Source of the DNA: Micromonospora sp. U21 | GTDB taxonomy: Bacteria; Actinomycetota; Actinomycetes; Mycobacteriales; Micromonosporaceae | Length of the DNA: 64,000 nucleotides | Direction: 5' to 3' | Assembly (NCBI RefSeq): GCF_018070045.1 | Contig: NZ_JAGPYK010000014.1 | Coordinates: 62,001-126,000, forward strand | Shown here: piece by piece, positions 58,905-64,000 of the stretch | Layout: every line of letters starts with the position of its first letter | How positions within the stretch are numbered: the stretch's first letter is position 1 | Notes under the pieces: model-generated | What the model was told of the DNA's origin: nothing | Database searches by the model: none | Seen by the model: the letters and a program-made list of their open reading frames with translations, nothing else | Position numbers and translations under genes: made by a program

Positions 58905-60152
58905 GTGCTGTTGTTGTCGTTCGCCGCTGTCCTGCTGGTCGCCGTGCTGCTCTCTGCGCTGGCTCACCGCACCATCTTGTCCACGGCGGCGCTGTTCCTG
59001 GTGGCCGGGTTCGTTCTCGGCGAGGACACCACCGGGCTGCTGCACCTGCGTTCCGATTCCCCCATCGTGGCGCAACTCGCGGAGCTCGCGCTGTTCGCTG
59101 TGCTGTTCACCGATGGTATGCGGGTCGGGTGGGCTGACCTGCGCTCGGCGTGGCGGCTGCCCGGCCGGGCGCTGGGATGGGGCTTGCCGCTGACTCTGCT
59201 GATCACCGCGTTGCTGGCCCATTACGTGGCCGGCCTCGGCTGGCCGGAGGCGCTGCTGATCGGCGCGATCCTGGCCCCCACCGACCCGGTGTTCGCGGCC
59301 GCGCTGGTGGGCAACGACAAGGTGCCGGCCCGGCTGCGGCACCTGCTGAACGTGGAGTCGGGTGTCAACGACGGACTGGCCCTTCCGTTCGTGGTGCTGT
59401 TCCTGGCTGTCGCAGCGGGCTCGGACGACCTGCATCTGGAAGCGCTCGCCGGCGAACTCGGTGCGGGGCTGCTCATCGGTGTGCTGGTGCCGTTGCTGGC
59501 GATCGCGCTGGAGCGGACGCGCTGGCTCGCGGCGTCCGCTGCGTACGCGCCGCTGAACGGAGTCGCGATCGGGCTGTTGGTGCTCGCGTTGGGCAAGGTG
59601 ACCCACGGCAATCTGTTCCTCGCCGCGTTCGCCGCCGGGATTACCGTGGCTACCTTCGGGCCGCGGGAGCGGGCAGCATTCGAACATTTCGGGGAGAACA
59701 TTGCCGAGCTGTTGAAACTGGCGGCGTTGCTGGTATTCGGTGCATTGATATCGGTACGGTTCCTGGGCGAGATCTCCTGGACCGGATGGGTCTTCGCTGT
59801 GCTGGCCATCTTCGTGGCCCGGCCGGTCGCGCTGTGGATCTCATTCCTGCGCTCCGGGCTCGGCACCAGGGAACAGGCCGCGGCCATGTGGTTCGGACCG
59901 AAGGGCTTCGCCTCCGTCGTCTACGGGCTGCTGGTCCTGGAGTCCGGCATCGCAGCCGGCGACGAGGTGTTCCACCTCGTCGCGCTGACGATCGTCATCT
60001 CCATTCTGCTGCACTCCTCGACCGACGTCGTGATCGCGCGGGCCTTCGACGAGTCCCGGGAAGCGCCCGCCTGGTTCGGCGTCCTGCACCGCACCCGCCG
60101 GTCGCTACGGCCCCGGTGGCCAGGTCGGGACAGGTCGTCCGCCGACGGCTGA
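58905..60152 (+). CDS. CPA1-type Na+(K+)/H+ antiporter
   Basis: A 415-residue membrane antiporter of the NhaP/CPA1 group, with ~12 helices. Visible motifs are ILAPTDPVFAAALV and NVESGVNDGLALPFVVLF (core ND motif), EISWTGWVFAVLAIFVARPV and MWFGPKGFASVVYGLLVLES. It exchanges cytosolic Na+/K+ for H+. GTG 58905 follows GGAG. It is divergent from nhaA, so two unrelated antiporters share one control region, and a channel-like gene converges from the other side: a cation homeostasis cluster. Confidence 0.88.
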   Translation: MLLLSFAAVLLVAVLLSALAHRTILSTAALFLVAGFVLGEDTTGLLHLRSDSPIVAQLAELALFAVLFTDGMRVGWADLRSAWRLPGRALGWGLPLTLLITALLAHYVAGLGWPEALLIGAILAPTDPVFAAALVGNDKVPARLRHLLNVESGVNDGLALPFVVLFLAVAAGSDDLHLEALAGELGAGLLIGVLVPLLAIALERTRWLAASAAYAPLNGVAIGLLVLALGKVTHGNLFLAAFAAGITVATFGPRERAAFEHFGENIAELLKLAALLVFGALISVRFLGEISWTGWVFAVLAIFVARPVALWISFLRSGLGTREQAAAMWFGPKGFASVVYGLLVLESGIAAGDEVFHLVALTIVISILLHSSTDVVIARAFDESREAPAWFGVLHRTRRSLRPRWPGRDRSSADG

Positions 60153-60290
60153 TCCGCGCCCTCCCAATGGCCGCTCGCCGTCCGCGTCCGCCGGTAACGC
60201 CTCGCGGGCGGGCCGGGATTCGTCCGGGTTCACCTGGACACCGATGCTGGCCCGGCGGTCGTGCGCTGCGGACACGTGGTTGTTCGCCGC

Positions 60291-61007
60291 TCACTGCTTC
60301 GCTTCGGCCCCCGTGCGTCTGGGCTGCTCCTCGTCGCGTTGCCGGCTGAGGAAGAACGCGCCGAGGGCGCCGGCGAGGGTGCCGAAGACCACCACGGAGT
60401 ACGCGGCGAGAACCAGTTCGAGGACCTGCGCGAAGGTGTCGGTGGCGTCGAGCGGCTCACCGGTGATGGTGGTCAGCGCGACATCGTGCAGGGCCTGCCC
60501 GTACGTCGGGTAGGAGTTGGTGAGGACCAGGAGCTGCCCGGCGGCGAGGATGATCGCCACGGTGATCACCGCGAGCCAGGCCAGCCGGTCGGTCAGCAGC
60601 CGACCTGCCGATCGGGAGCCGCGGACGGCGGCGGCGACCACGCCGGTGCCGCGTGCGGCCCGCAGCGCGGCGGCGGCACGGGCGAACCGTAGGAAAGGCA
60701 CCGCGAGGAAGATCACCTGCCACCAGTTGCGCCTCCAGAAGTCGCGGGCGCAACTGCGTGCCAGCCAGGCACGCAGCGCGAACTCCGCGACGAAGACGGC
60801 CCACAGCACCCAACTGGCGACAGTCAGCAGGGTGACGAGCGGCTCGTCGTGGGTGAGGGCCTGGCCAACCACCAGCAGCAGGAAAAGGATCCCCAGTACG
60901 CCCATGGGCTTGTCCAGCCGACGGGCGAGACCGTTCAGCCGGGCGTCGTCCTCGTTCTCCTGCCGCGCGTGGCGCGCGCCCTCCTCGGCGGGCGCGTCGT
61001 CGGTCAT
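60291..61007 (-). CDS. Ion-channel-like protein with altered pore motif
   Basis: A 238-residue membrane protein with S1-S6-like helices (LGILFLLLVVGQAL; TVASWVLWAVFVAEFALRAW; VIFLAVPFLRFARAAAALRA, a short S4-like segment with Arg; LAWLAVITVAIILAAGQLLV; VLELVLAAYSVVVFGTLAGA). The layout resembles six-helix voltage-gated-like K+ channels. The pore loop reads DVALTTITGEPLD where K+ channels have TVGYGD, so the potassium filter is missing. It might be a non-selective channel or a derived membrane protein. AGGAC precedes ATG 61007. Confidence 0.65.
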   Translation of the reverse strand: MTDDAPAEEGARHARQENEDDARLNGLARRLDKPMGVLGILFLLLVVGQALTHDEPLVTLLTVASWVLWAVFVAEFALRAWLARSCARDFWRRNWWQVIFLAVPFLRFARAAAALRAARGTGVVAAAVRGSRSAGRLLTDRLAWLAVITVAIILAAGQLLVLTNSYPTYGQALHDVALTTITGEPLDATDTFAQVLELVLAAYSVVVFGTLAGALGAFFLSRQRDEEQPRRTGAEAKQ

Positions 61008-61023
61008 CGTCCTGCTCGGCGGG

Positions 61024-61143
61024 TCACGCCTGCCAGAAGGCTTCGCTGACGTCGTCAGTGAAGTCGAGCCAGTCGTCCGCCAGGATGCTGAGGACGTCGT
61101 CGACGCCGCGCAGGTACTTCTGCGACTGGATCGGATCGGCCAT
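61024..61143 (-). CDS. Short DUF2795-like peptide gene (possibly deleted)
   Basis: A 39-codon frame, ADPIQSQKYLRGVDDVLSIL then DDVSEAFWQA. The two ends match the edges of DUF2795 proteins (PIQ-x-QK-x-L-x-GVDYP ... AVSEA), but the ~30-residue middle is missing. It ends 16 bp before the ion-channel gene start on the same strand. It may be a deleted remnant still translated with the channel gene. Confidence 0.35.
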   Translation of the reverse strand: MADPIQSQKYLRGVDDVLSILADDWLDFTDDVSEAFWQA

Positions 61144-61335
61144 GGAGAAGCGGTACCCGCTGGCTCTCACGCCATGCCGGCCAAGCCCCTGACGGAGTGG
61201 ACGGCGTTTCTCTGTCGGCAGGGCGGGCATGCACGAGGTGCCGGGTTCGCCTGACTTCGCGTCGGGGGACCGGTGCGAGGCGGCCATCGCCGGGCGACGG
61301 CCGCCTCCAACACACACGGTAGGGAAGGTGTCGTC

Positions 61336-61770
61336 ATGCCGGACAAGCATGAGCAGGCCGAACAGATGCGCGACGACGTGCCGTCGACCATCGCGCGCTC
61401 CGATGACAAGGCGGTACGGACCTACAAGAAGACCCTCGAGTCGGCGGAGGAGTCCTACGGCGACGGCGAACGGGCCCACCGCACAGCGTTCGCCTCGCTC
61501 AAGCACACCCACGAGAAGGTCGGGGACCACTGGGAGCCCAAGGAGCACAGGGGCCCCTCGGACCCGCAGGCTGAGCAGGGGACACCCGAGTCGGCGCAGG
61601 GACGCCGTGACACCGCCCAGGGGGTCGACGCCAACGCCAGCAAGGGACATCTTGACGACGTCGCCCGGCGGGTCGGCATTGACGGCCCGGAGAACCTGAG
61701 CAAGGACGACGAGGTCCGCGCGATCCAGAAGGCCAACGCCCGGGCCACCGCGCGGGCCCGGAAGCGGTAA
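61336..61770 (+). CDS. ChaB-family protein
   Basis: A 144-residue hydrophilic protein. The N-terminal ~65 residues match ChaB (VPSTIARSDDKAVRTYKKTL, AHRTAFASLKHTHEKVGDHW), a small regulator of the ChaA cation antiporter in E. coli. The C-terminal ~35 residues resemble the Rho N-terminal SAP-like helical motif (DDVARRVGIDGPENLSKDDE, VRAIQKANARATARAR). GGGAAGG precedes ATG 61336. Its position beside three cation-transport genes fits a role with them, but the original link with ChaA is not proven here. Confidence 0.75.
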   Translation: MPDKHEQAEQMRDDVPSTIARSDDKAVRTYKKTLESAEESYGDGERAHRTAFASLKHTHEKVGDHWEPKEHRGPSDPQAEQGTPESAQGRRDTAQGVDANASKGHLDDVARRVGIDGPENLSKDDEVRAIQKANARATARARKR

Positions 61771-61794
61771 CTCCGGCAGGTGCCCGGTCAGGTG

Positions 61795-61891
61795 GCGGTG
61801 GCTGCGGCACGGGCGACGAGGTGGTGGACCAGCCGCAGGTCACGTCGGTGTAGATGACGATGCCGCCGGGGGCGGCGTGGGGCCCGGCCAT
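61795..61891 (-). pseudogene. N-terminal remnant of a DsbA/FrnE-like oxidoreductase gene
   Basis: A strong AGGAG precedes ATG 61891. The frame opens AGPHAAPGGIVIYTDVTCGW, resembling the first strand and CxxW/C region of DsbA-family thioredoxin folds. After about 25 codons it turns into Pro-rich text antisense to the ChaB gene. Only the ribosome site and start of the gene survive. Confidence 0.4.
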
Positions 61892-61962
61892 GGCGTGTCT
61901 CCTCTTCTCGTGTTTGGCCGCGCGGCACCGGCCGTGCCGGCGCCGCGCCGCCAGGTCGGTGG

Positions 61963-62061
61963 TCAGGCGGCCAGGGCGACCTTCAGCCACCCGGGCTCGC
62001 GGTCCTGGAACTGGCGGTACGCCTCCAGCACGTCGGTCATCGGCTCGTGCTTGAACGGCCG
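61963..62061 (-). pseudogene. C-terminal remnant of a zinc-type alcohol dehydrogenase
   Basis: The minus-strand codons KHEPMTDVLEAYRQFQDREP followed by GWLKVALAA and a stop match the last residues of zinc-dependent alcohol/formaldehyde dehydrogenases (...APEAYxxFQxxExGxxKVxL). No other part of the enzyme is present. Confidence 0.45.
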
Positions 62062-62136
62062 CAAGCATTCCCGCCGACCGTCTCGGGCCGGCGGGCTGGT
62101 GTTTTGCCGTCGGGCCCACGGGGCACGACTGCACCC

Positions 62137-63378
62137 ATGCCGAAAAGCTCCACCCTGCGCCTGGACGACGCCCTGCCGCTCGCCCTGGAGGGCTACGCCT
62201 GGCTGCCGAACCGGCTGCGCCTGGCTGACGCGGACGTACTGCGGACCCGCCTGGTGGGGATACCCGTGATGGCCCTGCGCGGTCCGGCGGCGGCGCGCTT
62301 CTTCTATGACGAGCAGAATGTCCGCCGGCACGGGGCGATCCCGGGACCAGTGCAGAGCACGCTGTTCGGTCACGCCGCGGTGCACACCCTCGACGGCGCG
62401 GCGCACCGCGTCCGCAAGGAGCTGTTCGTGGGTCTGCTGATGAACGGCGGCATCGACGGCCTGGTCGAGCGGGTCGGCGCGGCGTGGCAGACCGCCGCGC
62501 GGGAGTGGCCGACCCGCGGCCCGGTGGTGCTCTTCGACGAGGCGAGCCGGGTGCTGACCCGGGCGGTCTGCGACTGGACCGGCATCCCGCTGGCGCCGGC
62601 CGAGGTGCCGGCGCTCGCCGCCGACCTCGTCGCCATGGTCGACGGCTTCGCCACGGCCGGCCCCCGGCACTGGCGGGCACGGAGGGCCCGGACGCGCCGG
62701 AAGGACTGGCTGGCCACGCTGATCGAGCAGGTGCGCCGGGGCGAGACGAAGGCCCCGGCGGGTTCCGCGGTCGCGGTGGTGGCGGAGCACCGGGACGCCG
62801 ACGACACGCCCTTGGACGCCCGCACCGCCGCGGTCGAGCTGCTCAACATCATCCGGCCCACCGTCGCGGTGAGCTGGTTCGTGGCCTTCGCCGGGCACGC
62901 CCTGCACCGCTGGCCGGCGCACCGGGACCGGCTCCGCGCGGCCGATTCGGCGTTCACCGAGGCGTACGCGCACGAGGTCCGCCGGTTCTACCCGTTCGCG
63001 CCGTTCGTCGGCGGGCGGGCGGTGACCGACCTGGCGTGGAACGGGGTGCGCGTCCCGGCCGGAGCGATCGTGCTGCTCGATCTGTACGGGCAGAATCACG
63101 ACCCCCGGCTGTGGCCGGAGCCGTACCACTTCCGTCCCGAGCGGTTCCTCGACCGGGAGATCGGGCCGTTCGAGCTGGTGCCGCAGGGCGGTGGTGACCC
63201 GCGCACCGGACACCGCTGCCCCGGCGAGCTGATCACCGTGGCGTTGCTGCGGGACCTCGCCGTGCGGCTGGCCCGCCTGGCGTACGCGGTGCCGGAGCAG
63301 GACCTGGGCATTCCCCTGCACCGCATCCCCACCCGACCGGTCGACGGCCTGGTGATCGAGGTCGGCCCGACGGCCTGA
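62137..63378 (+). CDS. CYP152-family cytochrome P450 peroxygenase
   Basis: A 413-residue P450. The heme loop QGGGDPRTGHRCPGEL holds the axial Cys and is typical of CYP152 (P450 BS-beta/SP-alpha) enzymes. The I-helix reads NIIRPTVAVSWFVAFAGHAL with Arg-Pro instead of the acid-Thr pair, so the fatty-acid carboxylate can bind by the heme and H2O2 serves as oxidant with no reductase needed. It hydroxylates or decarboxylates fatty acids. The length and start (MPKSSTLRLDDALPLALEGY) agree with the family. It is not linked to a redox partner gene, as expected. Confidence 0.92.
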   Translation: MPKSSTLRLDDALPLALEGYAWLPNRLRLADADVLRTRLVGIPVMALRGPAAARFFYDEQNVRRHGAIPGPVQSTLFGHAAVHTLDGAAHRVRKELFVGLLMNGGIDGLVERVGAAWQTAAREWPTRGPVVLFDEASRVLTRAVCDWTGIPLAPAEVPALAADLVAMVDGFATAGPRHWRARRARTRRKDWLATLIEQVRRGETKAPAGSAVAVVAEHRDADDTPLDARTAAVELLNIIRPTVAVSWFVAFAGHALHRWPAHRDRLRAADSAFTEAYAHEVRRFYPFAPFVGGRAVTDLAWNGVRVPAGAIVLLDLYGQNHDPRLWPEPYHFRPERFLDREIGPFELVPQGGGDPRTGHRCPGELITVALLRDLAVRLARLAYAVPEQDLGIPLHRIPTRPVDGLVIEVGPTA

Positions 63379-63436
63379 ACGAACCACGCAGGGGGCGACG
63401 CCGACGGCGTTGTCGGCTCGCTCCCGGCAACGGCCG

Positions 63437-63625
63437 TCAGTCGGCGCTGTCGGTGTCGGCCACGCGGTCGGCCGACGCCTCGGTGACCGGGTGGCCCGTG
63501 TCGTCCACCATGCCCGGGGCCATGCTGCCGCCATGCGCATCCTGCGCCGCCCGGGTCCGCTTCGCCGCCGCGTCCTGCGGCACCCCGGCACGGTCGCCGT
63601 CGCGGTGCCGTTCCCGCTCGCTCAT
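63437..63625 (-). CDS. Small hydrophilic hypothetical protein
   Basis: A 62-residue charged protein (SERERHRDGDRAGVPQDAAA ... DDTGHPVTEASADRVADTDS) with no recognised domain or membrane segment. GAAGGGA precedes ATG 63625. The frame also opens at 63718 with a Pro/Ala-rich extension, 2 bp after the PP2C-like gene stop, so coupling to that gene is possible. Confidence 0.45.
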   Translation of the reverse strand: MSERERHRDGDRAGVPQDAAAKRTRAAQDAHGGSMAPGMVDDTGHPVTEASADRVADTDSAD

Positions 63626-63720
63626 CCGGTGCGTCCCTTCCTCGGTCCTGCACAGCGGCGGTACCTCGGCCACCGGCGCGGAAACCGGGCCGGCCACGAC
63701 CGCCGGCTGCGCGGTCATGG

Positions 63721-64000
63721 TCAGCCGACGACGAAATCGGTGCAGTGTGCGATCGTCGCGTCGTCCGCCGCCACCGCGTCGCGCGCCTCCGCCTGCCGGA
63801 CACGACGGATGACCTCGGCGGGCCCCCTCGACGCCAGGACGGCCAGAACCCCTGGCCAGTCGGCGAGCCGGAACCGGTCCACGACGCGGCTGGCTCCGTT
63901 GCTGAGCAGGACGGCGCCGGTCAGCTCGGAGACCGGGCAGCTTCCGGTGATCGCCTCGCCGGCCGCCTGCGGGGCGTCCTTGGCCACCCAGAAGCCGCCC
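63721..64000 (-). CDS. PP2C-like serine/threonine phosphatase, C-terminal part (runs off window)
   Basis: The visible ~93 codons continue past base 64000. They read GGFWVAKDAPQAAGEAITGS, GAVLLSNGASRVVDRFRLAD and AEARDAVAADDATIAHCTDF. LLSNGASR is the LSDGxxR region of PP2C phosphatases, with Asn in place of Asp, and DDAT is the last metal-binding motif. The N-terminal catalytic motifs lie outside the window, so completeness and activity cannot be judged. It might counter the Ser/Thr kinase type seen at 23.8 kb. Confidence 0.6.
   Translation of the reverse strand, partial: GGFWVAKDAPQAAGEAITGSCPVSELTGAVLLSNGASRVVDRFRLADWPGVLAVLASRGPAEVIRRVRQAEARDAVAADDATIAHCTDFVVG

Noticed and set aside
1..64000. 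CRISPR arrays, tRNA, rRNA, insertion sequences and prophage genes
   Set aside because: No spaced direct repeats, transposase or integrase frames, or tRNA cloverleaf sequences were recognised by reading; a dedicated scan was not possible.

Overview
The window is chromosomal DNA from a very GC-rich actinomycete. A Micromonospora-type bacterium (Micromonosporaceae) fits best. Supporting signs are the pervasive GC-rich third codon positions, many GTG/TTG starts, several apparently leaderless mRNAs (a -10 box 6-7 nt before the start codon), a FurA-KatG pair, abundant ECF sigma factors, secreted carbohydrate-active enzymes (GH11 xylanase with CBM2, a DUF1906 protein) and a type VII (WXG100) toxin cassette. 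No rRNA, tRNA, CRISPR array, insertion sequence or prophage was seen. The genus is an inference.

Layout. 1-5.8 kb: tail of a sugar ABC importer, its lipoprotein binding protein, a secreted glycosidase, a secreted DUF1906/golvesin-like protein, a HIT-like protein and a methyltransferase. 5.9-8.8 kb: a six-gene, translationally coupled type VII secretion toxin-immunity operon in which the CpnT-like carrier and the HNH-like toxin are separate overlapping genes, followed by two SUKH-type immunity genes. 9-16.9 kb: aromatic hydroxylase, MDR reductase, a deleted HD-domain gene, an ECF sigma factor fused by ATGA overlap to a membrane-anchored beta-propeller protein, a PLP decarboxylase and an SGNH esterase. 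17-22.5 kb: VOC and OsmC proteins, an ECF42 sigma factor with its DGPF/YCII partner and a recognisable ECF42-type promoter, then a TetR regulator divergent from an MDR oxidoreductase with two palindromic operators. 22.5-30.2 kb: TOPRIM protein, Ser/Thr kinase, VOC protein, GH11 xylanase beside a ruined LacI gene, FMN reductase and an XRE regulator. 30.4-38.3 kb: glycosyltransferase operon with a possible leader peptide, FUSC-type exporter, LysR, MFS and an FAD-linked oxidase.

38.4-44.8 kb: a stress block with USP, NmrA-type reductase, alpha/beta hydrolase, a C-terminally shortened ECF41 sigma factor, furA and katG. Both the NmrA and hydrolase genes carry ECF41-like promoters (TGTCACA, 16-nt spacer, then GTC), so they look like a local regulon. 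44.8-51.3 kb: small signalling, TPR, SDR and DinB proteins, a deletion junction that truncated a GNAT gene and a DNA-alkylation-repair gene, a RibD/DHFR-like protein and a Tat-exported FAD oxidase. 51.6-57.1 kb: two ATPase-plus-permease ABC exporters in series and a PucR regulator. 57.1-61.0 kb: a monovalent-cation block (NhaA with a calcium-binding-like tail, a CPA1 antiporter and an ion-channel-like protein). 61-64 kb: ChaB, gene remnants, a CYP152 peroxygenase, a small protein and the end of a PP2C-like gene.

Gene decay is a recurrent theme. At least eight fragments or internally deleted genes lie between intact operons (GT, HD, LacI, FAD oxidoreductase, GNAT, AlkD-like, DsbA-like, ADH), which points to an accessory, rearranging part of the chromosome.
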